A DNA stretch of 64,000 nt from SAR202 cluster bacterium (GTDB lineage: Bacteria > Chloroflexota > Dehalococcoidia > Lucifugimonadales > GCA-2712585): contig VGZZ01000005.1 in the NCBI GenBank assembly GCA_016872285.1, positions 1 through 64,000 of the forward strand. The letters run 5' to 3'. The notes beneath the pieces are model-generated. The model searched no databases, had not been told where the DNA came from, and worked only from the letters and a program-made list of their open reading frames with translations. Of the stretch, positions 9,279 through 18,150 are shown in pieces (position 1 is the stretch's first letter; each line of letters opens with the position of its first letter). Position numbers and translations under genes: made by a program.

Positions 9279-10190
9279 GTGTATTCCCACATCGTCGTGC
9301 CCGTGGATGGTTCCAATCTCTCGGAAAGCGCCCTGCCCTGGGCGTACGCCTTAGCCAAAGCCTTCGAAAGCAGAATTATCCTAGTAGAGGCCCTTGCCCC
9401 CGGCGAAGCCACCGCCGGCCACTGGAAGGAGACTGAAGCTAAGACACGCGGGGCCATGGCAGAGGCGCGCCGTAAGGAGCAAGCCTACCTTACTATGTTG
9501 GAGCAGCGTCTCCACGGCGTTCAGACCGCCCATTCCCTCAAATCAGGCCGTCCCGAAAGAGTCATTGTGGCCGAAGCCAAACGCCACGGCGATTCCACCC
9601 TCATCGCCATGTCAACCCATGGGCGCACCGGTATTGGCCGATGGCTCGTAGGCAGCGTCACCACAAAAGTTATCCACGGCGCGCCTTCCTCTATGCTGAT
9701 CGTACGGCCTGAGCAACAGGACAATCACAAGCAGTTGGAAGCCAGGTTAAGGCATGTCATCCTGCCGCTGGACGGCTCCCCCCTGTCCGAGGCCGCCACA
9801 CCCACCGCCTTAGAACTGGCAGTTAAGCTCAATTTGCCCATAACTCTAGTACGCGTAGTGCCCACAGCCCAATTTACCGCCGCTGGCGGCTGGGCCGGCA
9901 CTTACGCCGGGGGCTATGCGCAAGTCCTGGAAGCTGTCGAGTCGGAAACCAAAGAATACCTGGCTGCCAAAGTATCGGACCTGAAAGGCCGTGGAATCTC
10001 ACAGGTGGATTCCAAGATGTTCTTGGGCGACCCGGCCGGCCACATAGTGGACCTGGGACGAGAGAGTGAGGGCAATCTTATCGTTATGTCTAGCAGAGGC
10101 CGCACAGGCCTGGGCCGCGCGGTCCTCGGCAGCGTCGCTGATAGGGTGGTCTCCAGCTCCGGAGCGCCCGTCCTCCTCGTCAAAACCTAG
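9279..10190 (+). CDS. Universal stress protein with two UspA domains
   Basis: 303 residues made of two UspA domains in tandem (about 1-145 and 155-303). Each begins with a VPVDGS or LPLDGS strand and ends with the ATP-binding G-2x-G-9x-G-S signature, THGRTGIGRWLVGS and SRGRTGLGRAVLGS. This suggests ATP binding and a role in stress persistence; no partner gene is adjacent. The GTG start at 9279 follows AAGGAGG by 6 nt, and a good promoter lies just upstream, so the gene is probably monocistronic. Confidence 0.93.
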   Translation: MYSHIVVPVDGSNLSESALPWAYALAKAFESRIILVEALAPGEATAGHWKETEAKTRGAMAEARRKEQAYLTMLEQRLHGVQTAHSLKSGRPERVIVAEAKRHGDSTLIAMSTHGRTGIGRWLVGSVTTKVIHGAPSSMLIVRPEQQDNHKQLEARLRHVILPLDGSPLSEAATPTALELAVKLNLPITLVRVVPTAQFTAAGGWAGTYAGGYAQVLEAVESETKEYLAAKVSDLKGRGISQVDSKMFLGDPAGHIVDLGRESEGNLIVMSSRGRTGLGRAVLGSVADRVVSSSGAPVLLVKT

Positions 10191-10254
10191 CCCGCCGCCT
10201 CACCTCCAACCTCCATTTATCCGAGACCCCATCGTGAATCAGCGGTTGCCGTCT

Positions 10255-10971
10255 TTAAGGGCCCTTCCGGCGAAAAAGCGAGAAGAAGCGGTCCTGGTAA
10301 TGCTGGAAAAGGCCCCATCGGTCCAGCTCTCTTTTCAGAATTGCGGGATCCGCGCCCCTCTCAGTGTCTCTAAAAAGCTCTTCAATGCGCTGGATCGCCG
10401 CTCTTGGCGCTTCCATCTCCCCCGCGGGATCAAACAACCGGCGCGACTGCAGCTCTTCAACATTCCCCGCCACAGACGCCGCCGTGTATTCGTAAATGAA
10501 CTTTAGCAGCGACACATCCCATAGCTCGTCAACGCCCAGCATCACCACAGAAAGGTTGTTGCTTTCGTCCTTCAGCCTGCTGCTCACCCGCTGGGCCACC
10601 TCAACGGCCGCTCCTTCCACTATCTCCATCTCGCCCGGCTCGTTCTTGTAGTGGTAAAGCAGCCCAGGCGCATTGGCGCCATGACGGAGAGCCAGGGAGT
10701 TGAAATACGCCTTGGCGTCATCTCCAAAACCATCAAGCTGGGCCATATACGCTGGCGTGACAACCTGAGGCCGCTCCGCGGTCACAACCCCTTGCCTGAT
10801 AACCGCCTCCGACGGCCCGGGGGCTACCTCTTTGTAAACCGGTTCGGTGACAATAAAATACTGCAATCTCGTGACGCCAAAAGTGTGCAAGTATTGATGA
10901 GGCGCCTTCACTACCTGTGTCCTTGAGACGGCGTCTATCAAACGACGGTATTGACCGTCCAGGTCCTCCAT
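10255..10971 (-). CDS. Conserved hypothetical protein
   Basis: Not recognised. A soluble, mixed-charge protein of 238 residues when started at MEDLDGQYRRL. The central part is beta-rich, and the C-terminal third is helical (AAIQRIEELFRDTERGAD). No signal peptide or membrane segment. The ATG at 10971 lies one base past the stop of the upstream helical gene, so translation is probably coupled and the two products may act together. An open extension reaches 11046 but overlaps the upstream gene. Confidence 0.7.
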   Translation of the reverse strand: MEDLDGQYRRLIDAVSRTQVVKAPHQYLHTFGVTRLQYFIVTEPVYKEVAPGPSEAVIRQGVVTAERPQVVTPAYMAQLDGFGDDAKAYFNSLALRHGANAPGLLYHYKNEPGEMEIVEGAAVEVAQRVSSRLKDESNNLSVVMLGVDELWDVSLLKFIYEYTAASVAGNVEELQSRRLFDPAGEMEAPRAAIQRIEELFRDTERGADPAILKRELDRWGLFQHYQDRFFSLFRRKGP

Positions 10972-10972
10972 G

Positions 10973-11566
10973 TCAGACCATCTCAACGAGATGCTTCTTG
11001 TTCTCTTCCAGATGCTGCTCGTACTGACGGTCAATCTGGCTGGCAATCCGCATCCACTGCTGTTGAAACTCCGGCAGGGTCTCCACCTGTATCTGGACCT
11101 GCCCTTGCTGCGTTCCCCGCTGGCGGCTCAGCGCCTCCATGACCTGTTGCTCCATCTGCATCTTCAACTGCTGTCTGGTCTGCTCCCTCTGAGGCACCGC
11201 GAACTGCCAGTACTGGTCGGAAACATACTTGGCGCGGGATAACAGTTCCTTGGCTTTGGGCTTCTCCTTAAGAAGCCTCTCCAGGCCCTCAATCATTTTA
11301 GTGTTCGCCAGATAAGTTGCCTGGGTCCTGGGCAGCTGCAGATTCGAGATTAAAACGTTAGCCATTCCTCTAACTAGATAAGGCCGGTGCTCCGGCGGCG
11401 CGCCGGCGATTTTCGAGAACGGGGCGCTCTCCCCCTTTATGAACTCCCCCGCCAGCTTCTGGCCTTCGGGCAGCAGCTTCCACTCCAGTCGCTGCCTATC
11501 GTTGGGCTTCTCAAGCTGCTCAATCTTCTCCATGGCTCTTTCGTATGCGGATTTAATGCGGTCCAT
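10973..11566 (-). CDS. Hypothetical helical protein
   Basis: Not recognised. About 197 residues from MDRIKSAYERAMEKIEQLEK. Strongly helical and Gln/Arg/Glu-rich with likely coiled coil at the N-terminus and in the last 60 residues (QQLKMQMEQQVMEALS). The frame is open to 11704, so a longer form is possible; a start at MSGKFRK near 11656 is the main alternative. First gene of a two-gene unit, divergent from the rhodanese gene. Confidence 0.6.
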   Translation of the reverse strand: MDRIKSAYERAMEKIEQLEKPNDRQRLEWKLLPEGQKLAGEFIKGESAPFSKIAGAPPEHRPYLVRGMANVLISNLQLPRTQATYLANTKMIEGLERLLKEKPKAKELLSRAKYVSDQYWQFAVPQREQTRQQLKMQMEQQVMEALSRQRGTQQGQVQIQVETLPEFQQQWMRIASQIDRQYEQHLEENKKHLVEMV

Positions 11567-11722
11567 ATTCTTTCTTATAAACTCCCATCGCGGTACGTAC
11601 AGTATAGCAAGATGTCCAAAAGGCATGAAACGCCCTTTGCGGAACTTACCACTCATGCAGATGTTGACCCGACGACGCCTTTGTGCTATCTCTCTGCTAT
11701 ACACAAGCGCATCGGAGGCCCT

Positions 11723-12094
11723 ATGTCGGAAAGCATTGGAAAGAAACTAATAGAATCTGCTCAGAACGCCGTGCCCTCTATCTCCACGGACGAGGTCCAA
11801 AAGAAGTTGCAGCGCCGGGAAAAGATCGTCGTTCTGGATGTCAGAGAACCGGACGAATGGGCCAACGGCCACATAAAGGAGGCCACTCTCCTTGCCCGTG
11901 GGCGCATCGAGGGCAGGATTGAGGAGATGATCCCAGACAAGAACACTCTCATAGTCACCCATTGAGGGGGCACAGGCCGCGCTGCCCTGGCAGGGCAGAC
12001 CCTTAAGAATATGGGATACAAGAACGTGTGCTACATGAATCCCGGCTTCAGCGGCTGGAAGGAGGAGGGCAAGCCCATCGTTAAACCGTCCTAA
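11723..12094 (+). CDS. Predicted selenocysteine-containing rhodanese-like sulfurtransferase
   Basis: Single-domain rhodanese, 123 codons if TGA at 11963-11965 is read through. Before it come the CH2A-type LDVREPDEWANGHI and TLIVTH; after it, in the same frame, GGTGRAALAGQTLKNMGY and GFSGWKEEGKPI complete the domain to TAA at 12094. The TGA is codon 81, exactly where the family has its persulfide-forming Cys (HC-x-x-G-x-R type loop). A 7-bp hairpin with GGC loop lies 23 nt downstream, as expected for a bacterial SECIS. GGAGG at 11714-11718 precedes the ATG. A one-base loss-of-function mutation (TGC/TGT to TGA) is the alternative. No sel genes are in the window. Confidence 0.78.
11982..11998 (+). 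promoter_or_regulatory. SECIS-like hairpin
   Basis: Perfect stem CTGCCCT/AGGGCAG with apical loop GGC, beginning 16 nt and reaching its loop 23 nt after the in-frame TGA at 11963-11965. Bacterial SECIS elements are read by SelB at about this distance and start their loop with GG or GU. Confidence 0.65.
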
Positions 12095-12121
12095 ATCCCC
12101 ACTGCCCCCGTCATTTCGCCC

Positions 12122-12152
12122 TTGAACCCCCTATTGCTTTCGGGGGTATACT
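12122..12152 (+). promoter_or_regulatory. Candidate promoter of the response regulator
   Basis: TTGAAC (12122-12127), 19 bp spacer, TATACT (12147-12152). The start codon at 12162 would be at or next to the transcription start, so the message may be leaderless. The spacer is long. Confidence 0.4.
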
Positions 12153-12161
12153 AGAAAAACC

Positions 12162-12856
12162 ATGGCGACTATTTTACTGGTGGATGACGAAAAGTCGGTG
12201 CTGGACATGCTTAGCGCATGTTGCGAGGAGGCTGGCCACCAGCCCCTCCCCGCCTTAAGCGCCCTGGAAGCCCTGCGGCTCCTTTTCAAGTACCAGCCCG
12301 GTCTGGTTATTACCGATATCCGAATGCCCGGCATGACGGGTTTCGACCTGGTGAAACGCATCCGCGAGGTCACTGATATACCTGTCATCCTTCTTAGCGC
12401 CATGGGCGGCGAAGATGAGAAGGTCATAGGTCTGAAGCTGGGCGCGGACGACTATTTGGTAAAACCTATCGGCATCAAGGAGCTGTCCGCGCGAATTGAG
12501 GCGGCCCTCCGGCGCGCTAAAACCCCCGTCACAGCGCCCAGGGAGTCTACTCGGACGGCACCATTTCAATCAACCTGGACCGGCAAGAAGCCTATCTCAA
12601 GGATAAGAAGCTTGACCTCACGCCAAAAGAGCTAAAGCTCCTTATCTTCCTGACACAAAAGGCTGGGAAAGTAGTATCCGTTCCGGAAATACTACGGTCG
12701 GTTTGGGGGTCCCTAGGATACTCGGAAGAAAGCGTGAAATGGCACATCGCCAGTCTCAGACGCAAAATAGAGAATGAGCCCCATAACCCCAAGCTTATCC
12801 TAACCGTGTGGGGGTCCGGCTATAGATACGAGCGTCAGCTAGCAGAAGCAGCCTGA
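12162..12856 (+). pseudogene. OmpR-family response regulator, frameshifted between domains
   Basis: Frame 1 (12162-12635) encodes a full receiver: acidic VDDE at 7-10, phospho-acceptor D52 (ITDIRMPG) and K101 (YLVKPIG). The winged-helix DNA-binding domain (LTPKELKLLIFLTQ, then SVKWHIASLRRKIE and GYRYE) continues in another frame from about 12521 to TGA at 12856. A single missing base between 12521 and about 12560, perhaps in the C5 run near 12523, would restore one protein of about 231 residues. No classic slippery heptamer is visible, so assembly error or recent mutation is likelier than programmed shifting. It faces the histidine kinase tail to tail, 8 bp apart. Confidence 0.8.
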
Positions 12857-12863
12857 ACCAGGC

Positions 12864-14348
12864 CTACCCTACTCCGGCGGTAAGTTTCTCAACCATCGAC
12901 TGCCTGCTCAACGGGAACTTTATAACCACCTCCGTGCCCTCCCCCTCCGCGCTCTTGACCTCAATGCTCCCGTTATGCTCGGTTACTATACGATGGCAGA
13001 CGTACAGTCCTAGGCCTGTCCCCTTGCCCACTTCCTTTGTCGTAAAGAACGGCTCAAACAATCGGTGTTGCACGCTCTCCGGTATCCCCCTGCCATTGTC
13101 TTGGACCGACACGCCGGCAAACCCGTCCTCAGCCCAGCACTTAACCGTAATCTGACAGCCTGACCCGGAAGCGTCTTTAGCATTCATCAAAAGATTGACA
13201 AAGACCTGCTCAATCTTATCCGGCCAGCCCTGGATATACTGCGTATCAGAATAATCCTTCTGAATCTCTACGCCCTTATTCGCGATGTCCCTGCCCACCA
13301 GGTCCAGGGCCACGTCCATAGCCTCCGACAGCTTTACCTGCCTGGGCGTGACCGACGGCCTGGAATACGCCAGAAGCTCCTGCACAATCTTCGCCGCCCT
13401 CTGGGCCATCTCGTGAATCGCCTCTATATACTCGCGTACCCTCATGCTGGCCAGGTGCTTCTCCGGCGCCCTCAGCAGCAGCTCCGCCCTCCCCAATATC
13501 GCGAACAGTGGGTTGTTTATCTCGTGCGCCACACCCGCCGCTAGGGTGCCTACCGACGCCATCTTGGCGGACTGGATTAGCTGTGCCTGCGTGGTCTTCA
13601 GCTCGTCCATCTGCTTCTTCAGTCGGGACGCCAGCTCAATGTTTTCCCGCGCCTCTTTAACACTCCGGGTCAGAGCAATATAGGCCAAAGCCATAGGAAT
13701 GACCATAAGCAGCATGGACCACCAGGCCTCATGCCAGAGCACTAACGCCAGGAATCCTAGGGGCAAGATAGCCGCTTCTTGTACGTTGTCCAGAATCCAG
13801 GCCCGCCTCCACATGGACCAAAAAGCGGCGCCTTTTTGTATGGAAAGCATCCCAATCATCGCGGCGACGTTGACAGCGTGTAATGCCATTCCCGCCAGCA
13901 CTGAGGCTCCCAGCACCCCGGCGCTCAAAAGGGCGCCGTCCTTGCTCCCGCCTAGGCTTTGGAACACCATCCCTGAGAGGCTCACCGACAGGACTACCAC
14001 GGCGGCGTTGAAAGTCGCCACTTCTTTCCGTCGTCGCAGCCACAGGTCTGCCGATATGGACCCTGCCGCCGTGGCTACCGCCGCCTGAAGCGGCGACAAC
14101 AGCAGCACCCCCAAAAACAGCGGCGCGATAGCCAGCGACGCATCCGCCTGAGGCGATACCTTCAAAGCGTAGACCAGGGCTATCCCCACCAGCACGGCCG
14201 TCAGTCCCATAACCGCTGCCTCCTCCCCTCCCCACTCCCCCGGCCACAAACCCTGGCCTAGAGCCATGACCGCGAGCCCTGCGATCAAAACGGCGCCTAT
14301 ATACCAGCGGTATTTCATTTCTTTACGCCATGCCCTCATCAAAGTCAA
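12864..14348 (-). CDS. Membrane sensor histidine kinase
   Basis: 494 residues. About six to eight hydrophobic segments fill residues 15-225, followed by a coiled linker, a HisKA domain with H275 in VAHEINNP, and a HATPase domain with N box NLLMNAKDAS, DNGRGIPE and GTGLGLYVCHRI. It autophosphorylates on His and most likely pairs with the convergent response regulator. No extracellular sensor domain is evident, so the membrane block itself probably senses. Signal unknown. Confidence 0.9.
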   Translation of the reverse strand: MTLMRAWRKEMKYRWYIGAVLIAGLAVMALGQGLWPGEWGGEEAAVMGLTAVLVGIALVYALKVSPQADASLAIAPLFLGVLLLSPLQAAVATAAGSISADLWLRRRKEVATFNAAVVVLSVSLSGMVFQSLGGSKDGALLSAGVLGASVLAGMALHAVNVAAMIGMLSIQKGAAFWSMWRRAWILDNVQEAAILPLGFLALVLWHEAWWSMLLMVIPMALAYIALTRSVKEARENIELASRLKKQMDELKTTQAQLIQSAKMASVGTLAAGVAHEINNPLFAILGRAELLLRAPEKHLASMRVREYIEAIHEMAQRAAKIVQELLAYSRPSVTPRQVKLSEAMDVALDLVGRDIANKGVEIQKDYSDTQYIQGWPDKIEQVFVNLLMNAKDASGSGCQITVKCWAEDGFAGVSVQDNGRGIPESVQHRLFEPFFTTKEVGKGTGLGLYVCHRIVTEHNGSIEVKSAEGEGTEVVIKFPLSRQSMVEKLTAGVG

Positions 14349-14380
14349 GCCAAATTAACCGTAATTAGTCCTAATAGCTG

Positions 14381-14878
14381 CTATTTGAGCATCAATCTCC
14401 CACTGACCTCCGTGTTGGAATCACCCCTGGCTATCTGCTTGAATTTGTCGCCGTCCACTGATGCCATAATCTTGGTCGCATGGGTCGTGGCTGAATGCGT
14501 AATAACTGTTACCTCCACATGAGTCACCTTCGATTTGCCGCGCTTCGGTCCGTTTGTAACGGTGGTTACCGAGCCGACGACGCCGCACCCCAGGTCATCG
14601 GATGACTCCTTCACTGAAACGGCCGATACACCCTCAGGCAATGTGACGTTGACTGTTATGCCTGTCAGGTCGCAGCCGTTTTCTGTTGGCACGTCCACTC
14701 TTATCGCAACGATATGGCCGTTGCTAAGCTCTATGACCGGGTCCACGCCGCTCCAGCTCATCCACGCGGAGCCGGTGGACGGCAAAGCCCATAAGACCGC
14801 CGCCATCATAAGGGCGGCAGCCAGAAGGAGGATCTTCTTGCGAGTTCCCATGATATTCAGCACTCTTGAGTTAACCAT
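14381..14878 (-). CDS. Secreted hypothetical protein
   Basis: 165 residues, not recognised. Signal peptide about residues 11-37 (KKILLLAAALMMAAVLW then STGSA), followed by a beta-rich mature part with two Cys (NGCDLTG and DLGCGVV) that could form a disulfide. AGGGGGT lies 5-6 nt before the ATG at 14878; the internal ATG at 14851 has no good site. It lies 32 bp upstream of the kinase gene on the same strand and could be cotranscribed as a sensor partner. Confidence 0.65.
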   Translation of the reverse strand: MVNSRVLNIMGTRKKILLLAAALMMAAVLWALPSTGSAWMSWSGVDPVIELSNGHIVAIRVDVPTENGCDLTGITVNVTLPEGVSAVSVKESSDDLGCGVVGSVTTVTNGPKRGKSKVTHVEVTVITHSATTHATKIMASVDGDKFKQIARGDSNTEVSGRLMLK

Positions 14879-15200
14879 TCTGACCCCCTGTCGCTAGGGT
14901 AATTGTGCCGGTTAGTGACTTCCTATGGTTTCAGTCATTTCAGTTTGGCAATCGCGGGCAAGTATAAGCCATCAAAAGTGTGAAAATGGTGAGATATACT
15001 GCTAAGTTTCGTTATTATTCTTTCATTGATTTCTAAAATTCTTTTAAGATTTTCCTCCTTCTCCTAATTCGTTTAGGCACGCTTCCCCGGTATTCCTTCA
15101 TTAGCCCTTCGCGTTACTATTCAAGTAGTCTAGGTCTCATACCTTAGCGATATCGAAATGATTCGTTGGAATTCTGCATGAATCCTGGCCGTCAAAACAA
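14879..15200. other. AT-rich intergenic region
   Basis: About 320 bp without any supported gene. It is much richer in A+T than its neighbours. A promoter for the secreted-protein gene should lie here, but no convincing pair of boxes was found. Confidence 0.4.
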
Positions 15201-15236
15201 AGAGCAGCCGCCCCGAAGAGTCGGGGCGGCTGCTCT
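15201..15236 (-). terminator. Strong intrinsic terminator of the cyclophilin gene
   Basis: Perfect 16-bp inverted repeat (AGAGCAGCCGCCCCGA with its complement) around the loop AGAG, about 20 bp past the stop codon, followed in the minus direction by TTGTTTTGAC. Confidence 0.88.
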
Positions 15237-15254
15237 GCTCGGCCTCTTATAGTT

Positions 15255-15938
15255 CTAAGATTCTGTGATGGTTACAGTCTTTATGAAGACCTGCTCCAGC
15301 GGTTTTGAACGCTCCTGTCCTGTGTCATTGAGGCCTACAGGCACGTTGGCAATGGCGTCCACCGTGTCCAGTCCCTCCTTGACTATGCCAAAGATGTTAT
15401 AGCTCTTCGGCAGCCCCGCGTTTTGATGCATTATGAAAAACTGGCTTCCATTAGTATTCCGGCCAGAATTAGCCATGGCGATAATGCCGCGCGAGTAGTC
15501 CCGCGTCACCGGCTCGTCTTGGAAGCGATATCCCGGCCCCCCGAAGCCAGTCCCCAGAGGGTCCCCGCTCTGCACCATAAACCCCTTGATCACCCTGTGG
15601 AACACCACGTCGTTATAAAAGCCCTCCCGTGCCAAAAAAACGAAGTTGTTCACCGTTACCGGCGCCTCTTTCGCGAAAAGCTCCAGGGTTATCTTCCCCT
15701 TATTGGTGTCCACCACCGCCTCGTACTTCTTGTTCGCGTCGATGGTCATGGCGGGCGCCGCATTATACGTTTTCTTCACTGTTCCTCCGTTTTGGGGTTG
15801 ATTTGTAGGACTGGCCGCGGATGAAGGCGCTGTCGCTGTCGCGCCGCCGTCATCGCCGCACGCGCTCAATAAGGCCACGCCCACCGCAGCCGCCACTAGC
15901 CAGAGTTTCATTCGGTATGCCGTTCTAACTAGCTCCAA
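15255..15938 (-). CDS. Cyclophilin-type peptidyl-prolyl cis-trans isomerase lipoprotein
   Basis: 227 residues. Signal peptide with lipobox LLSAC (Cys27), a Ser/Ala/Pro/Gln linker, then a cyclophilin domain from about residue 70. The active-site block FHRVIKGFMVQSGDP contains catalytic Arg115, and GSQFFI follows. It is predicted to sit on the outer face of the membrane and assist folding of exported proteins. The start is a TTG at 15938, preceded by AGGAG at 7 nt. The ATG at 15911 has no ribosome site and would shorten the signal. Confidence 0.93.
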   Translation of the reverse strand: MELVRTAYRMKLWLVAAAVGVALLSACGDDGGATATAPSSAASPTNQPQNGGTVKKTYNAAPAMTIDANKKYEAVVDTNKGKITLELFAKEAPVTVNNFVFLAREGFYNDVVFHRVIKGFMVQSGDPLGTGFGGPGYRFQDEPVTRDYSRGIIAMANSGRNTNGSQFFIMHQNAGLPKSYNIFGIVKEGLDTVDAIANVPVGLNDTGQERSKPLEQVFIKTVTITES

Positions 15939-16010
15939 CGTCTCACTCCTATATATCGGATTCCAAGCATAAGCCCGATACTGGATACTAACACAAGGCC
16001 CATCGCTCCA

Positions 16011-17021
16011 CTAGGCTGGCTTTTGAGCTTCAATCAATACCGAAGCCCCGTCCAGCCGTCTCCTGCGAATTTTCACGAAGCCCACCTCTTCCAGCCATTC
16101 TCTAAACACGCTGTACGGCCTCGTCCCCCCCTGCGGCATCACCACCAGAGCGAACAGGTTGAACAGCGAGCTGAACGTCGGCGATACCCCGTCCTCCTCC
16201 AGCACGTAGTCCACCACCAGCAGCTCCCCGCCGGGCGTTAATGCGTCGAAGCTCTTTTTCAAGAGACTCTGACACTGCTCGTCCCCAAAGTTATGAAAGA
16301 TATTGCTGAATAAATGAACGTCCGCTTCCTCCGGCAGCGGTTCGGTGAAAAAATCGCTGCCCTTGGCCGTTACTCGATGCGAAAGTCCCGCTTTTTCTAT
16401 GTTCTGCCTTGCCGCCTCGCACACCCCAGGGCGGTCTAATATCGTGATCTTTAAGTCTGGGTTCGCCGCCGCCAGCGCCAACGCCATCGCCCCTGACCCG
16501 CCCCCTACATCCAGCAGATGCCTTCTGACACGCAGACTGCGCCTAGATGCCAGCGCCCTCGCCGCCGGCGCCCTGAGGTGGTGGGTCGCGACGGCCAGGA
16601 GCCGGCCCTCCTCTCGCGATATGGGCACATGCCTGCCTGACTCATCTACGCTCCACAACGCTTTCCCCGTCCTCACCGCCTCTTCAAATCTCAAGAAAGG
16701 GCTGTAAAATATCCTATTCATGGCGACAAAGAAATCCCCTAGATACTCCCGCTTTCCCTCCACCAGGAAACCCTCCACCTCATCCGCCACCTTATAGCGC
16801 GGCCCCTCCTTTTCTAGGAGCTTCAATGAAGTCATCGCGTCCATCAATATCCGCGCCCCTCTTTGGGATAGTCCCGCCGATTCCGAAAGCTTTTCCACTG
16901 TATCTTTTCCCTGGTTCACCAGAGTGAACAGTCTCAAGCTGCACGCCGTCAAAAACGCCTTGGACTGCCAGTAACTTAGCCCCAGGTCTAAAAGTCGCTG
17001 ACGATGTTGTGACGGTCTCAA
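16011..17021 (-). CDS. SAM-dependent O-methyltransferase (family 2-like)
   Basis: 336 residues. An N-terminal winged-helix dimerisation domain (about 10-85) is followed by a Rossmann methyltransferase domain with motif I LLDVGGGSGAMAL at about 169-181. IFHNFGDE fits the region carrying the catalytic His in acetylserotonin and hydroxyindole O-methyltransferases. Acceptor substrate unknown. It lies 11 bp downstream of the SDR gene, so they probably act on one small molecule. Confidence 0.9.
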   Translation of the reverse strand: MRPSQHRQRLLDLGLSYWQSKAFLTACSLRLFTLVNQGKDTVEKLSESAGLSQRGARILMDAMTSLKLLEKEGPRYKVADEVEGFLVEGKREYLGDFFVAMNRIFYSPFLRFEEAVRTGKALWSVDESGRHVPISREEGRLLAVATHHLRAPAARALASRRSLRVRRHLLDVGGGSGAMALALAAANPDLKITILDRPGVCEAARQNIEKAGLSHRVTAKGSDFFTEPLPEEADVHLFSNIFHNFGDEQCQSLLKKSFDALTPGGELLVVDYVLEEDGVSPTFSSLFNLFALVVMPQGGTRPYSVFREWLEEVGFVKIRRRRLDGASVLIEAQKPA

Positions 17022-17032
17022 TACAGGCTTCT

Positions 17033-17800
17033 CTACTGTGCCGTCCGGCCGCCGTCTATCACTATCTCCGCGCCCGTCACGTAGGATGACTCGTCCGATG
17101 CTAGATACACCGCCAGGTGGGCTATGTCCTCGGGTGTGCCCAGCCGTCCAAGCGGCGCCTGAGCCAGCCGCGACGCCATCCTGGCCGGGTCCGCCAGGTA
17201 GTCCCTATTCATCGGCGTCAGCACGTCTCCGGGGTGCACAGAATTTACCCGTATGTTTTGCCCCGAGTACCGCAGCGCCATAGCCTTGGTCAGCGCCCTC
17301 ATTGCCCCCTTGGACGCCCGGTAGTCCACCGACGCCCCGCCGCCGATCATCGCCGCCACCGACGATATGTTGATAATCGAACCGCTCCCACTCTTAGCCA
17401 TGGCGGGAGCGCAGTATTTTATACCCAGATACGCGCCCATCGCGTTCACATCCATCGTCCGCTGCCAGTCCTCCAGGGTCGTCTCCTCTACAGTTGATCG
17501 AGAACCAATTCCCGCATTGTTCACCAGGATATCCAGCCTTCCAAACGTCGCCACCACCAGTGACACCACCCGCTCCCAGTCCCCTTCAACCGACACGTCC
17601 ATCCGGTCGAACACGACCTCTCCGCCTTGGCCTTTAATACTCTCTGCCGTCTCCCGTCCTTCCCTTTCCAGCACGTCCCCTATCAGCACCCTTGCCCCCT
17701 CCTTCGCAAACGCCCCGCAAATCGCCGCGCCAATCCCCCTGGCCCCGCCGGTCACCACCGCAGCCTTCCCTGCCAGCCGGTTCCCCCGCGACGCCTTCAC
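17033..17800 (-). CDS. Short-chain dehydrogenase/reductase
   Basis: Classical SDR of 255 residues with all hallmarks: TGGARGIG at 17-24, NNAG at 94-97, catalytic Ser in INISS (146-147), and Y160-RAS-K164. The acidic GD at 41-42 after strand 2 suggests NAD(H) preference. Substrate unknown. The start overlaps the stop of the small upstream gene by 4 nt and the methyltransferase follows at 11 bp, so the three are one operon. Confidence 0.93.
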   Translation of the reverse strand: MKASRGNRLAGKAAVVTGGARGIGAAICGAFAKEGARVLIGDVLEREGRETAESIKGQGGEVVFDRMDVSVEGDWERVVSLVVATFGRLDILVNNAGIGSRSTVEETTLEDWQRTMDVNAMGAYLGIKYCAPAMAKSGSGSIINISSVAAMIGGGASVDYRASKGAMRALTKAMALRYSGQNIRVNSVHPGDVLTPMNRDYLADPARMASRLAQAPLGRLGTPEDIAHLAVYLASDESSYVTGAEIVIDGGRTAQ

Positions 17801-18093
17801 ACCTCGGTAACCTCACCCTCATCGATGGCATCCACCAGCGCCGCGCCGACTCGCTTCAACAGGGCCTTCCTTCCCGTCTCCTCCTCCTCATCCCCCAGCT
17901 TAGACGCCACAGACTTGATATACATTACCCAGTCCAGCGGCATCCCCTGCGGCGCTTCGCGAGTCAGCACCTCCTGGGCTGTCGAAAGCAAGTCCTCCCG
18001 GCCCGACTCCGCCTCCTGCACCACGCCATCGATTATCCGCATGGCGGCTTGAGCAAGCGCGTCCGAGTAGGAGTCTGAAGACCTTCGGGACAT
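17797..18093 (-). CDS. Small helical hypothetical protein
   Basis: 98 residues, not recognised, acidic and predicted all-helical. A DEEEE cluster sits in the second half. No Cys and no signal. First gene of the SDR-methyltransferase operon, with ATGA-type overlap to the SDR gene, which supports real translation. Confidence 0.6.
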   Translation of the reverse strand: MSRRSSDSYSDALAQAAMRIIDGVVQEAESGREDLLSTAQEVLTREAPQGMPLDWVMYIKSVASKLGDEEEETGRKALLKRVGAALVDAIDEGEVTEV

Positions 18094-18150
18094 GGCTGTA
18101 TCCGTGATGTTCTCTTAGTAACCTGCAAGCCATTGTACAGGATGGCAAAA

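Noticed and set aside
11963-11965. TGA read as tryptophan (alternative genetic code)
   Set aside because: TGA ends many intact genes here (ccmH, the CcmI-like gene and others), and Trp at the catalytic position would be inactive.
12521-12545. Programmed -1 ribosomal frameshift joining receiver and DNA-binding domain
   Set aside because: No X-XXY-YYZ heptamer in the correct phase and no clear downstream pseudoknot; a simple indel explains it better.
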